A stretch of 64,000 nt of DNA, from assembly GCA_944388035.1 (NCBI GenBank), contig CALXHF010000001.1, positions 81,593 to 145,592 on the forward strand. The letters run 5' to 3'. The notes beneath the pieces were generated by a model that saw only the letters and a list, made by a program, of their open reading frames with translations, was not told the DNA's origin and ran no database searches. A program made the translations under genes and the position numbers. Positions 40,619 through 51,858 of the stretch are shown one piece after another. The stretch comes from an uncultured Clostridia bacterium. Lineage in GTDB: Bacteria > Bacillota > Clostridia > TANB77 > CAG-508. The stretch's first letter is position 1, and each line of letters starts with the position of its first letter.

Positions 40619-43600
40619 AATTAAAAAGAATTTTAGCTATGTTATTGCTTTTATTAATAATTTTTTCATATGTAATGCCAGATGCAAGTTATGCAATGAA
40701 AGAAAACGAAGAAAATTTGGGATTAAATGAAATTGAAAACACAAATAAAGAAAATGTTACAGAAGAAAATAAGGTTGAAAATACAGAAAGTGATAATAAC
40801 ATATATGAAAGTAATATGAATGATGATGAAATACTAAAAGAAGAAACTAATAGTACTAATGAACAAAATTCAACAGAAAAAAATGAAAATACATTTAATG
40901 ATATTAATGAAGATGATAATAAAGAAATAACTACAGAAGAACCTAATATAAATTTAATAGAAATAGAAGAAGGAACATATTATATAAGAACAAAATCAGA
41001 TGAAAATCAAGTATTAGATGTAGAAGGACAATCGGTACAAAATTCAGCAAATGTACAGATATGGAAAGAATCTGAAGAAAAAACAGAAAACCAAATGTTT
41101 AAGATAGAAAAAACAGAAGATGGATATTATAAAATAATGGCAATGCATTCAGGAAAAGTTTTAGATGTAGTTGGAGGAAAAATAGAAAACTGTACAAATG
41201 TACAACAATATGAATACAATGGAAGTAATGCACAAAAATGGAAAATAGTAGATGCAGGAGATGGATATGTATCATTTATATCAGTATGTAATGGTTTATA
41301 TTTAGATATAGCAGGAGCAAGTACAGTAAATGGTACAAATGTACAAGTATACGAAACAAATGGAACAGACAGCCAGAAATTTAAATTAGATAAGATAGAA
41401 GAACCAAAACAAATAGAAATAGAAGAAGGAATATATTATATACATACAAAACTTAATGAGAAGCAAGTACTAGACATAAAAGGACAATCAAAATCTAATT
41501 CGGCAAATGTGCAAATATGGAAACAGTCAGAACAAAAAACAAGAAATCAAATGTTCAAAATAGAAAAAACAGAAGATGGATATTATAAAATAATGGCAAT
41601 GCATTCAGGAAAAGTTTTAGATGTAGTTGGAGGAAAAATAGAAAACTGTACAAATGTACAACAATATGAATACAATGGAAGTAATGCACAAAAATGGCAA
41701 ATAGTAGATGCAGGAAATGGATATGTATCATTTGTATCATTATGTAATGGCTTATATTTAGATGTAGCAAGAGCAAGTACAGTAAATGGTGCAAATATAC
41801 AAGTGTATGAGTCAAATGGAACAGACAGTCAAAAGTTTAAAATACAAGAAATGGAAAAAATTGACTCTATAGAAGTAGAAGAAGAAACATATTATATACA
41901 TACAAAGCTAAACTATAATGAGGTATTAGATGTAGAAGGACAATCTACACAAAATTTTGCAAATATACAAATTTGGAAGCAATCAGAACAAGAAACAAAA
42001 AATCAAATGTTTAAGATAGAAAAAACAGAAGATGGATATTATAAAATAACGGCAATGAATTCAGGAAAAGTTTTAGATGTAACAGGTGGAAAGGTTGAAA
42101 ACGGTACAAACGTACAACAATATGAATATAATGGCTCATCAGCACAAAAATGGCAAATAGTAGATGCAGGAAATGGATATGTATCATTTATATCAGTATG
42201 TAATGGTTTATATTTAGATGTAGCAGGGGCAAGTACAGCAAATGGAGCAAATGTTCAAGTATATGAATCAAATAAAACAGATAGTCAAAAATTTAAACTA
42301 GAAAAATATAAAGTTTTTAAAGGTGAACAAACCATTGCAGATGGTGTCTATAATATAAATATAGCTTCAAAAACTAATATAGGACTAGATATTAAAGATA
42401 TGTCAAAAGAAAATGGAGGAAACCTTCAAATTTGGGAAAACTCTACATTAATAAATAATTCACAAAGATTTAAAATAGAATATCTAGGAGATACAGAGGG
42501 AGCATACAAAATAACAGTAGTAGGTTCAGGAAAAGTTTTAGAAGCTAGAGGAAGGACAGAAGGGTCAAGTGTACAGCAATATGATTATAGAGATATAAGT
42601 TCGCAAAAATGGATTATAAAAAAAGAGGACGGATATTATTCAATTATATCAAAATTAAGTGGTTTATATTTAGATGTTAGAAGTGGTAATATAGAAAATG
42701 GAACTAAATTAGATATATATGGAGGAAACGGAACAGAAGCACAAAAATTTATATTTGAAAATGCAACTTTGAAAGCTAATAGAGAAATACCAGATGGTAT
42801 TTATAAAATAGCAACTAAATTGAATTCAAATATGGTTTTAGATGTAAATGGTGGTAGTTATAGTAATGGAGCAAATGTACAAATATGGAGTAATGATAAT
42901 GTTCAACAAAAGAAATTTGAAATCACATATCATGCTGAAAACAATGGATATTATGAGATAAAATCAGTAAACTCAGGAAAAGTGTTAGATATAGCAGGTG
43001 CAAGTACAAAAAATGGAGCAAATGTGCAACAATATGAGGCTAACGGAACAGAGGCTCAACAATGGATAATACAAAAATATGAAGATGGATATTGTATTGC
43101 ATCTAAGTTATCCGGACAATATTTAGATATTGCAGGGGGTAAAACCGCAAATGGAACTAATGTACAAATGTATGATGGTAATGGTGGTTCAGCACAAATA
43201 TTTTATATAGAAGAAACACAAATTATAAATAATAGTGTGTATGAAATAAGACCAAAAGCTGATACTAATAAATCATTTGATATACCAAATGCAACACAAG
43301 AGGAAAACACGCAGATACAAATATGGGATTCCAATGGACTTGTACAGCAAAAATTTGATATAAAATATTGTGGAGATGGAAATTATAAGATTATATCAAG
43401 AGCAACAAGTAAAGTTTTAACAATTGCAGAAGACGGAACAAAGCTAGTACAACAACTAGATGAAGACTTAGATACTCAAAAGTGGAAAATAGAAATAGCA
43501 GGAAATGGGTATTACTACGTAAAATCTAAAAGTGGTAATTTATATATGGATTTAACTGGAAATAAAACTAATAATGGAAATGTAATACAAGTTCTTGAAA

Positions 43601-44190
43601 AAAATAATACATCGGCACAAATGTTTATGTTTAAAGAGCAAGAAATATCTTACGGTATTGATGTATCATATGCTCAAAATAATATAGATTGGAATATAGC
43701 AAAACAATCAGACAAAGTGGATTTTGCAATAATAAGAGTTGGATGGTATAGTGAGTCACAAGGAAAACTTATTGTTGATAATCAATTTGAAAAAAATTAT
43801 AGAGAAGCTAAAGAAGCTGGAATAAAGATAGGGTTATATTTATACTCATATGCTTCTTCTATAGATGAAGCCAGAAGAGAGGCTCAAGCAGTTACAAATT
43901 ATTTGAATTCAACAGGAAAAAATCAAATTGATATGCCATTGTTTTATGATATAGAAGATAAAAGACAATTAGGATTAAGTAAAGAAGAGGTAACTCAAAT
44001 GTATAAATATGGCACGTTTACCAAGCGATTATGATAGATGGATAGCTCATTTTGTATCAATTAGCAATAATGAACCAAGTGACCTGTATAAATATTTGGA
44101 TAACTATCATATTTGGCAGTATACATCATCAGGAAAAATTAATGGAATAACAACAAGTGTAGACATAAATATATCTTATAAAAAATATTA
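40615..44190 (+). pseudogene. Secreted ricin-lectin/GH25 lysozyme, lysozyme domain damaged by an internal deletion
   Basis: Signal peptide (MKLKRILAMLLLLLIIFSYV), an Asn/Glu-rich linker to about residue 110, then several ricin-type beta-trefoil domains; the first three are near-identical 152-residue repeats, later ones diverged. From about residue 1010 a GH25 muramidase starts ('YGIDVSYAQNNIDWNIAKQS', 'PLFYDIEDKRQLGLSKEEVT'). After TQMYKYG the frame ends at TGA 44032, while the enzyme's end ('RLPSDYDRWIAHFVS', 'YHIWQYTSSGKINGI') is in the +1 frame from 44009. About 30 residues of the fold are missing between the pieces and no CGG is involved. This is a true deletion or an assembly collapse. 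Confidence 0.8.
40963..42320 (+). repeat. Three tandem 456-bp repeats in the lysozyme gene
   Basis: The same segment (for example GAAGATGGATATTATAAAAT at about 41116, 41572 and 42028) recurs every 456 bp. Each unit encodes one ricin-type trefoil domain of 152 residues. Confidence 0.8.
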
Positions 44191-44210
44191 AAAACATATA
44201 AAAAATCACA

Positions 44211-44242
44211 AAAAAGTACAAAATTAACTTGTGCTTTTTTTT
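44211..44242 (+). terminator. Terminator after the lysozyme gene
   Basis: AAAAAGTACAA and TTGTGCTTTTT arms around AATTAAC, with a T run. Nearly the same hairpin ends the paralogous autolysin at 48.3 kb. Confidence 0.75.
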
Positions 44243-44295
44243 GTATAATGGTAAAATATCATAAATAAGAATATATTTTTTAGGAGGAAATGCAA

Positions 44296-47200
44296 ATGAA
44301 AATAAGAAAAATATTGTTAGTGTTGTTAATGATACTACTTTTAATATTTCCTTCAATTGCATCTACATTAAGTTATGCAGAGGATAATATTATAAGTAAA
44401 CAAAATGAAATAAAAGAAGAAAATAAACAAACAGAAAATATGCAAGAAGATAATAATGAAAGTAATCAAGAAGAAAATAATAATAGAGAAAATAGTAATG
44501 TAACTGATATAGGAAATGAAGCTGAAGAAAATATAGCTAATAATCAAGAGGAAGAAAACACAAAAAATGAAAATAATGAAATTAGAAATGTAATTACAAC
44601 AAATGAAAATGAACAATTAATGGTACAAAAAGATGAAAAGTCAATACCTGAAGGAGTAGAAATAGAAGAAGGAATATATTATATAAGAACGAAATTAAAT
44701 GAAAAACAAGTATTAGATGTGGAAGGACAATCAATACAAAATTCAGCAAATGTGCAGATATGGAAAGAATCAGAAGAAAAAACAGACAATCAAAAATTCA
44801 AGATAGAAAAAACAGAAGATGGATATTATAAAATAGAAGCACTACATTCAGGAAAAGTACTAGATGTATTTGGAGCAAAAACAGAAAATTGTACAAATGT
44901 ACAACAGTATGAATACAATGGAAGTAATGCACAAAAATGGCAAATAGTAGATGCAGGAAATGGATATGTATCATTTATATCATTATGTAATGGTTTATAT
45001 TTAGATATAGCAGGAGCAAGTACAGCAAATGGTACAAATGTACAAGTATACGAAACAAATGGAACAGATAGTCAGAAATTTAAATTAGATATGATAGAAG
45101 ATGGAGAACAAGAAAAACCAGAACAAATAGAAGTGGAAGAAGGAACATATTATATAAGAACAAAATTAGATGAAAAGCAAGTATTAGATGTAGAAGGACA
45201 ATCAATACAAAATTCAGCAAATGTGCAGATATGGAAAGAATCAGAAGAAAAAACAGAAAACCAAATGTTTAAGATAGAAAAAACAGAAGATGGATATTAT
45301 AAAATAGAAGCATTACATTCAGGAAAAGTATTAGATGTATTTGGAGCAAAAACAGAAAACTGTACAAATGTACAACAATATGAATATAATGGAAGTAATG
45401 CACAAAAATGGCAAATAGTAGATGCAGGAAATGGATATGTATCATTTATATCAGTATGTAATGGTTTATATTTAGATATAGCAGGAGCAAGCACAGCAAA
45501 TGGTACAAATGTACAAGTATACGAAACAAATGGAACAGATAGCCAGAAATTTAAATTAGATATGATAGAAGATGGAGAACAAGAGAAACCAGAACAAATA
45601 GAAGTGGAAGAAGGAACATATTATATAAGAACAAAATTAGATGAAAAACAAGTATTAGATGTAGAAGGACAATCAAAACAAAATTCAGCGAATGTGCAGA
45701 TATGGAAAGAATCTGAAGAAAAAACAGACAATCAAAAATTCAAAATAGAAAAAACAGAAGATGGATATTATAAAATAGAAGCATTACATTCAGGAAAAGT
45801 ATTAGATGTATTTGGAGCAAAAACAGAAAATTGTACAAATGTACAACAATATGAATACAATGGAAGTAATGCACAAAAATGGAAAATAGTAGATGCAGGA
45901 AATGGATATGTATCATTTGTATCATTATGTAATGGTTTATATCTAGATATAGCAGGAGCAAATTCATCAAATGGTACAAATGTACAAGTATATGAAACAA
46001 ATAAGACAGACAGCCAGAAATTTAAATTAGATAAGATAGAAGAAATAATAGGAACACAAACTATAGAAGATGGAACATATATGATAAAAACATTTGAAAA
46101 TAATGAAATTGGATTTGACATAGAAAGCTTTTCAAGACAAGATAAAGCAAATTTACAACTATGGACAGAATCAGCGGTTTTAAGTAAAAATCAAAGATTT
46201 ATAATTACTTATCAAGGTAATGGGTATTATCAAATAATAGCACAGCATTCCGGAAAATCTTTGAATGTTTCAAACAATGGAATGATAGAAGGAACAAATG
46301 TAGAACAATATACAATAAATAATTCAAATGCACAAAAATGGATAATTAAGGAAAACGAAGATGGAAGTTATTCAATAATATCAAAGTTAAACGAACTGTG
46401 TATGGATATAACAGGAGGAAAGAGTGAAAACGGGGCAAATATAGAATTAAATAAAGAAAATGGGAATAATAGCCAAAAATTTATATTTGAAAAAGTAGAG
46501 AAACCAGTTTGCGATAAAATAATAGAAGATGGTATTTATAAAATAAGTACAGCTTTAAATTCAAATATGTTCTTAGATATAACTGATGGCTCTTATCAAA
46601 ATGGAGCTAGATTACAGTTATGGGGTAAAAATGTATTGCAACAACAAAAGTTTGAAATTACATATAATGAAGAAGGATATTATGAAATAAAATCTGTTAA
46701 TTCAGGAAAACTTTTAGATGTAAAAAATGGAAGCAATAGTAATGGTACAAATGTGCAACAATACGAAAAAAATAATACTGATTATCAAAAGTGGATTATA
46801 CAAGATGCGGGAAATGGATATTATTATATTTTATCAAGAGGAGCAGAGGCTTATTTAGATGTAACTAGTGATAATGTGGGTGAAGGAACTAAGCTGCAAA
46901 TATATGATGGAGACCAAAGCACTTCACAGAAGTTTAAATTTGAAAAAACAGAAATAATGGCAACAGATGATACTTATAATATTGTTACAGCTTTAGATAC
47001 AAACAAAGTATTAGATATAGATTTGCCAACTTCTAATTTACAAATATGGGAATTAAACACACAAAGTAATAATCAAAAATTTAAATTAGAATGTATAGAA
47101 GAAGGAATTTATAAAATAATATGTAGAGGAACAAACAAAGTATTAACTGTATCAGATAATGATAATTTAAATATAATACAAAGTGATGATACAGATAGCG

Positions 47201-48306
47201 ATAATCAAAAATGGAAAATAGAAGTGGCTGAGAATGGATATTATTATATAAAATCTAAAAGTACAAATTTGTATTTGGAAATATCAGGAGCAAATAGTAC
47301 AAATGGCACCAAAGTATGTGTTAATGAATTAAATAATACTAATTGTCAAAAATTTAAATTTAAGAAGAATACAGATGATTCAGATTTTTTAAGCTTAGAT
47401 GAAACAAAGTATCCAGGATATAAAGAGGCACTAAGAAAATTACAAGAACAACACCCAAATTGGATTATAAAAATAGATTATACAGGACTTGACTGGAATA
47501 CAGTATTAAATAATGAAGATGTTTTAATTACAGGTAAAGATGGAAACGTAAGTGCAAGAAGTTTAACACAATATACAGACCAATGGAGAAGTGGAGATCC
47601 AACACAATATGAAGAAGGATGGTATAGAGCATCTAGAGCAGCAATAGCATATATGATGGACCCAAGAAATAGTTTTGATGATGAGTATGTATTCCAGTTT
47701 CAGGAACTTGCAACAAGCCAAGGTACATATTCAGAAATAGCAACTATGATAGATGGAACATTTTTAACAAAATATGAAGGAACTTCAAATACAGATAGTG
47801 TAATAAATTCTATATTAAATAGTGCACAAATGTATAATGTTAGTCCATATCACTTAGTATCAAGAATGCTCCAAGAACAAGGAAGAGATGGAGGTTCTTT
47901 AAATGGTTACTTATATAGAGGAAGAACAGTATATAATTTATTTAATATAGGTGCTAGTAATTCAGCAACAGCAAGCTCAATAGAAAATGGCGCTGCATAT
48001 GCTTATAATCATCATTGGTTTACCCCAGAAACTTGCATAGAAGGAAGTGCAGAATTTTTGGCTAGAGATTATATATCAATTGGTCAATCTACATTATATT
48101 ACCAAAAATATGATGTTGTAGGAGATGAATTATACACACATCAATATATGACAAATATTAGAGCAGCAAATGATGAAGGACAAAGAATGGGAAAAGATTA
48201 TAAAGAAAATGGATTAATAGATTTACCATTTGAATTTACAATACCAGTTTATGAAAATATGCCAAGCGAGCCATCTCCAAGACCAAGTGGAACAACACCG
48301 TGGTAA
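44296..48306 (+). CDS. Secreted ricin-lectin autolysin with GH73-type glucosaminidase domain
   Basis: About 1336 residues from ATG 44296 (GGAGG at a 9-nt spacing). Signal peptide 'MKIRKILLVLLMILLLIFPS', acidic Asn/Glu linker, then about six ricin-type trefoil domains (first three nearly identical, 157-residue period, with QxW-type 'QIW' and 'NAQKWQIVDAG' motifs). From about residue 1040 comes a LytD-like beta-N-acetylglucosaminidase: 'LDWNTVLNNEDVLITG', 'MMDPRNSF', 'SPYHLVSRMLQEQGRDGG', 'YNLFNIGA'. Likely cleaves peptidoglycan while the lectin array binds wall polysaccharide. It pairs with the GH25 paralogue just upstream inside the polymer locus. Confidence 0.85.
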   Translation: MKIRKILLVLLMILLLIFPSIASTLSYAEDNIISKQNEIKEENKQTENMQEDNNESNQEENNNRENSNVTDIGNEAEENIANNQEEENTKNENNEIRNVITTNENEQLMVQKDEKSIPEGVEIEEGIYYIRTKLNEKQVLDVEGQSIQNSANVQIWKESEEKTDNQKFKIEKTEDGYYKIEALHSGKVLDVFGAKTENCTNVQQYEYNGSNAQKWQIVDAGNGYVSFISLCNGLYLDIAGASTANGTNVQVYETNGTDSQKFKLDMIEDGEQEKPEQIEVEEGTYYIRTKLDEKQVLDVEGQSIQNSANVQIWKESEEKTENQMFKIEKTEDGYYKIEALHSGKVLDVFGAKTENCTNVQQYEYNGSNAQKWQIVDAGNGYVSFISVCNGLYLDIAGASTANGTNVQVYETNGTDSQKFKLDMIEDGEQEKPEQIEVEEGTYYIRTKLDEKQVLDVEGQSKQNSANVQIWKESEEKTDNQKFKIEKTEDGYYKIEALHSGKVLDVFGAKTENCTNVQQYEYNGSNAQKWKIVDAGNGYVSFVSLCNGLYLDIAGANSSNGTNVQVYETNKTDSQKFKLDKIEEIIGTQTIEDGTYMIKTFENNEIGFDIESFSRQDKANLQLWTESAVLSKNQRFIITYQGNGYYQIIAQHSGKSLNVSNNGMIEGTNVEQYTINNSNAQKWIIKENEDGSYSIISKLNELCMDITGGKSENGANIELNKENGNNSQKFIFEKVEKPVCDKIIEDGIYKISTALNSNMFLDITDGSYQNGARLQLWGKNVLQQQKFEITYNEEGYYEIKSVNSGKLLDVKNGSNSNGTNVQQYEKNNTDYQKWIIQDAGNGYYYILSRGAEAYLDVTSDNVGEGTKLQIYDGDQSTSQKFKFEKTEIMATDDTYNIVTALDTNKVLDIDLPTSNLQIWELNTQSNNQKFKLECIEEGIYKIICRGTNKVLTVSDNDNLNIIQSDDTDSDNQKWKIEVAENGYYYIKSKSTNLYLEISGANSTNGTKVCVNELNNTNCQKFKFKKNTDDSDFLSLDETKYPGYKEALRKLQEQHPNWIIKIDYTGLDWNTVLNNEDVLITGKDGNVSARSLTQYTDQWRSGDPTQYEEGWYRASRAAIAYMMDPRNSFDDEYVFQFQELATSQGTYSEIATMIDGTFLTKYEGTSNTDSVINSILNSAQMYNVSPYHLVSRMLQEQGRDGGSLNGYLYRGRTVYNLFNIGASNSATASSIENGAAYAYNHHWFTPETCIEGSAEFLARDYISIGQSTLYYQKYDVVGDELYTHQYMTNIRAANDEGQRMGKDYKENGLIDLPFEFTIPVYENMPSEPSPRPSGTTPW
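44650..46050 (+). repeat. Three tandem 471-bp repeats in the autolysin gene
   Basis: GAACAAATAGAAGTGGAAGA occurs at 45121 and again at about 45592 (period 471 bp), with nearly identical sequence between and a related unit before. The near-identity at the DNA level suggests recent expansion or gene conversion. Length may vary between strains. Confidence 0.8.
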
Positions 48307-48318
48307 AATTAGAAATAT

Positions 48319-48349
48319 AAAAAAGTACAAGAAATCCTTGTACTTTTTT
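48319..48349 (+). terminator. Terminator after the autolysin gene
   Basis: AAAAGTACAAG pairs with CTTGTACTTTT around AAATC, with a T run. Confidence 0.85.
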
Positions 48350-48427
48350 GCGTTTAATGATATTATATAGGCAGATTTTGAAGAAAAAAGAAAAATTAAA
48401 TTCATTTATTTTAGGAGGTAATTTAAA

Positions 48428-49288
48428 ATGAAAATATTAATAACAGGAGCAAATGGAATGCTTGCAAAATCTGTTATAAAAAGATTAGAAGGAAATGAAA
48501 TAATCTGTACAGATGTAGAAGATTTAGATATAACAAATGAAGAAACAGTAAAAGAATTTGTAACAAAAATAAAACCAGAATATATAATAAATTGTGCGGC
48601 TTTTACAGCAGTAGATAAAGCAGAAACAGCAGGAGAAATAGTAGAAAAAATAAATGCAGATGGACCAAGAAATTTAGCAAAAGCAGCAAAAGAAAATGAC
48701 AGTGTATTAGTACACGTAAGTACAGACTATGTATTTGGTGGAGATTTAGATGTAGAAAAAGACTATAAAGAAGATGATCCTAAAAATCCAGTAACAGCAT
48801 ATGGGATAACAAAATTACATGGAGAAGAAGCAATAATAGAAAATCTAGATAAATATTACATATTTAGAACAGCGTGGTTATATGGAGATGGAAATAATTT
48901 TGTAAGAACAATGTTAAAACTAGGGGAAACGAAAGATGAAATAAATGTTGTAGCAGATCAACACGGATCTCCTACATATGCAGAAGACTTAGCAAACTTT
49001 ATAGGAGAAGCAATTGAAAAGAAAATACCTTATGGAATATATAATGCAACAAATGAAGGATATACAACTTGGTATGATTTTACAAAAGCAATATTTGAGT
49101 ATGCAGGAATAGTATGCAGAGTAAACCCAGTAACTACAGAAGAATATATAGAAATAATGAAAGTAACACAAGCTAAAAGACCCAAAAATTCACAAATGAC
49201 AAAAGAAAAATTAAAAGCACAAGGAATAGAAGTACCAGAATGGGAAGATGCTTTAAAAAGATATTTAAAAGCAGAAGGAAAAATGTAG
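48428..49288 (+). CDS. rmlD: dTDP-4-dehydrorhamnose reductase
   Basis: 286 residues. Last step of dTDP-L-rhamnose synthesis. SDR fold: '[18 protein letters not shown]', '[12 protein letters not shown]', '[12 protein letters not shown]', the catalytic YxxxK in '[11 protein letters not shown]', and '[18 protein letters not shown]'. First of four consecutive rml genes (order D-A-C-B). RBS TAGGAGG. Confidence 0.93.
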   Translation: MKILITGANGMLAKSVIKRLEGNEIICTDVEDLDITNEETVKEFVTKIKPEYIINCAAFTAVDKAETAGEIVEKINADGPRNLAKAAKENDSVLVHVSTDYVFGGDLDVEKDYKEDDPKNPVTAYGITKLHGEEAIIENLDKYYIFRTAWLYGDGNNFVRTMLKLGETKDEINVVADQHGSPTYAEDLANFIGEAIEKKIPYGIYNATNEGYTTWYDFTKAIFEYAGIVCRVNPVTTEEYIEIMKVTQAKRPKNSQMTKEKLKAQGIEVPEWEDALKRYLKAEGKM

Positions 49289-49308
49289 TAAGAAAGGGAT
49301 TGAATAAA

Positions 49309-50199
49309 ATGAAAAATAGAAAAGGAATAGTTTTAGCAGGAGGAAGTGGAACAAGATTATATCCACTAACAATAGCTATATCAAAACAAATAATGCCAGT
49401 ATATGATAAACCAATGATATATTATCCAATATCAGTATTAATGGAAGCAGGAGTAAGAGAAGTATTAATAATATCAACACCAAGAGATGTAGTAACATTT
49501 AAAGAACTATTAGGAGATGGTTCACAATGGGGAATGAAGTTCGAATATAAAGTTCAAGAAAAACCAAATGGACTAGCAGAAGCATTTATAATAGGAGAAG
49601 AATTTATTGGTGATGATAATGTTGTAATGATATTAGGAGACAATATGTTCTATGGTTCACACTTACCAGAAATATTAAGAAGAGCAAATGAAAGAGAAGA
49701 TGAATCAACAATATTTGGATATTACGTAAAAGATCCAAGAAGATATGGTGTTGTAGAAATAGACAATGAAGGAAAAGCAGTATCAATAGTAGAAAAACCA
49801 GAAGTACCAAAATCTAATTATGCAGTACCAGGACTTTATTTCTACACAAATGATGTTGTTGAAATTGCAAAAACAATAAAACCTTCAGCAAGAGGAGAAT
49901 TAGAAATAACATCAATAAATGAAGAATATATGAAAATGGGAAAATTAACTGTAGAAAAATTGGGAAGAGGGATGACTTGGTTTGATACAGGAACACATGA
50001 TGCATTAATTGAAACAGCAAGCTTTGTACAAACAATAGAAAAAAGACAAGGAATGCAAGTATGTTGCCCAGAAGAAATTGCGTATAAAAATAAATGGATA
50101 ACAAGCAAAGATTTACTAGAGTTATCTAAAAAATATATGAAAACAGATTATGGTGTATATTTAAAAGATTTAGCAGAAAATAGATTTGGAGAAGAATAA
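49309..50199 (+). CDS. rmlA: Glucose-1-phosphate thymidylyltransferase
   Basis: 296 residues from ATG 49309 (AAAGGGA upstream). Makes dTDP-glucose. '[20 protein letters not shown]', '[20 protein letters not shown]', '[12 protein letters not shown]' and '[20 protein letters not shown]' are the RmlA signature. An earlier in-frame start would overlap rmlD and lacks an RBS. Confidence 0.95.
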   Translation: MKNRKGIVLAGGSGTRLYPLTIAISKQIMPVYDKPMIYYPISVLMEAGVREVLIISTPRDVVTFKELLGDGSQWGMKFEYKVQEKPNGLAEAFIIGEEFIGDDNVVMILGDNMFYGSHLPEILRRANEREDESTIFGYYVKDPRRYGVVEIDNEGKAVSIVEKPEVPKSNYAVPGLYFYTNDVVEIAKTIKPSARGELEITSINEEYMKMGKLTVEKLGRGMTWFDTGTHDALIETASFVQTIEKRQGMQVCCPEEIAYKNKWITSKDLLELSKKYMKTDYGVYLKDLAENRFGEE

Positions 50200-50238
50200 A
50201 AAAATTTTAAGAATTTTAATTTTTAGAAGGAGAAAAAA

Positions 50239-50820
50239 ATGGGAAAGTTTAAAAAAATTGAAACTTCAATAGAAGGAGTATGTGTTATAGAGCCAACAGT
50301 ATTTGGAGATAATAGAGGATATTTTATGGAGACATATAGTAAAGCGGATTTTGAAGAATTAGGGTTATATTATGACTTTGTACAAGATAATCAATCAAAA
50401 TCTAAAAAAGGAGTATTAAGAGGTTTGCATTTCCAAAAAGAAAACTCACAAGCAAAACTAGTAAGAGTAGTAAAAGGAGAAGTTTTTGATGTAGCAGTAG
50501 ACTTAAGACCAGGAAGCAAAACATATGGAAAATGGGAAGGAGTAATACTTTCTGAAGAAAATAAAAAAATGTTTATGATACCAAGAGGGTTTGCACATGG
50601 ATTCTTAGTATTATCAGATGAGGCAGAATTTACATATAAATGTGATGATATATATAATCCAAAAGCAGAAGGAGGCCTTGCTTGGAATGATAAAGATGTA
50701 GGAATTGACTGGCCTTTTGGAGATTTAAAGCAAGAAGATTTATTAACATCTGAAAAAGATGCTAAATGGCCTTCATTAGAAACTTTAAGAAAAACAGATT
50801 TATTTAAAGATTTAAAATAA
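50239..50820 (+). CDS. rmlC: dTDP-4-dehydrorhamnose 3,5-epimerase
   Basis: 193 residues, cupin fold. 'EPTVFGDNRGYFMETYSKAD', 'QDNQSKSKKGVLRGLHFQ' (catalytic His), 'VDLRPGSKTYGKWEGVILS', 'IPRGFAHGFLVLSDEAEFTY'. RBS AGAAGGAG. Confidence 0.95.
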   Translation: MGKFKKIETSIEGVCVIEPTVFGDNRGYFMETYSKADFEELGLYYDFVQDNQSKSKKGVLRGLHFQKENSQAKLVRVVKGEVFDVAVDLRPGSKTYGKWEGVILSEENKKMFMIPRGFAHGFLVLSDEAEFTYKCDDIYNPKAEGGLAWNDKDVGIDWPFGDLKQEDLLTSEKDAKWPSLETLRKTDLFKDLK

Positions 50821-50869
50821 TAAATAGAAAAGTAAATAAGAAAATAAAAAAAGGAGAGGAAAAGGAAAG

Positions 50870-51838
50870 ATGAGCAAAAATATATTGGTAACAGGAGCAG
50901 CAGGTTTTATAGGAGCAAATTTTGCAGAATATTTTGTAAATAAACATCCAGAATACAATGTAGTAGTTGTAGATAAATTAACATATGCAGGAAATATGGA
51001 TAATTTAAGAAATGTAATAGATAAAATAAAATTTGAACAAGCAGATATATGTGATTTTAAAAAAATGAAAGAAGTATTTGATAAATATGATATAAACGGA
51101 GTAATCCATTTTGCAGCAGAATCACATGTTGATAATAGTATTAAAACACCATTTGTGTTTACAAAAACAAATGTACTTGGAACACATACATTATTAGAAA
51201 CAGCAAAACAAAAATGGGGAGAAGGTTCTGAAAATAAATTTGTACATATTTCAACAGATGAAGTTTATGGAGCATTAGGAGAAGAAGGATATTTTACAGA
51301 AAAATCAGAAATAAATCCAAGTAGCCCATATTCAGCATCAAAAGCAAGTTCAGATTTAATTGCATTTGCATATCATACAACATATAAAATGAATGTAAAT
51401 GTAACAAACTGTTCAAATAATTATGGACCATATCAACATAATGAAAAATTAATACCACATATGATTAAATTAGCATTAAACGATGAAAAACTACCTGTAT
51501 ATGGAACAGGAAAAAATATAAGAGATTGGTTATATGTAGAAGACCATTGTGAAGCAATAGATATGGTATTCCATAAAGGAGTTGCAGGAGAAAGATATAA
51601 TATAGGTGGTCATAATGAAAAAAGAAATATAGATATAGTAAAATTAATATTAAAAAGACTAGGAAAATCAGAAGATTTAATAGAATATGTAGAAGATAGA
51701 AAAGGACATGACTATAGATATGCAATAGATCCTAGTAAAATAAAGAAAGAACTTGGTTGGTATCCAAAAACAAAATTTGAAGACGGAATAGTAAAAACAA
51801 TAGATTGGTATTTAGCGAATCCAGAATGGTTAAAATAA
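50870..51838 (+). CDS. rmlB: dTDP-glucose 4,6-dehydratase
   Basis: 322 residues, extended SDR. 'ILVTGAAGFIGANFAEYFVN', 'HFAAESHVDNSI', 'HISTDEVYGALGEEGYFTEK', catalytic 'YSASKASSD', 'NNYGPYQHNEKLIP' and 'RDWLYVEDHCEAID'. Completes the rhamnose set. RBS AAAGGAGAGG. Confidence 0.96.
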   Translation: MSKNILVTGAAGFIGANFAEYFVNKHPEYNVVVVDKLTYAGNMDNLRNVIDKIKFEQADICDFKKMKEVFDKYDINGVIHFAAESHVDNSIKTPFVFTKTNVLGTHTLLETAKQKWGEGSENKFVHISTDEVYGALGEEGYFTEKSEINPSSPYSASKASSDLIAFAYHTTYKMNVNVTNCSNNYGPYQHNEKLIPHMIKLALNDEKLPVYGTGKNIRDWLYVEDHCEAIDMVFHKGVAGERYNIGGHNEKRNIDIVKLILKRLGKSEDLIEYVEDRKGHDYRYAIDPSKIKKELGWYPKTKFEDGIVKTIDWYLANPEWLK

Positions 51839-51858
51839 AAAAAGAAAGAGGAATTTTT

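Noticed and set aside
43975..44040. GH25 break as an eighth CGG shift
   Set aside because: No CGG at the junction, and about 30 residues of the fold are missing.
40963..46050. Repeat arrays as CRISPR or satellite DNA
   Set aside because: Repeats are 456/471 bp, in frame, and encode ricin-type domains; there are no spacers.
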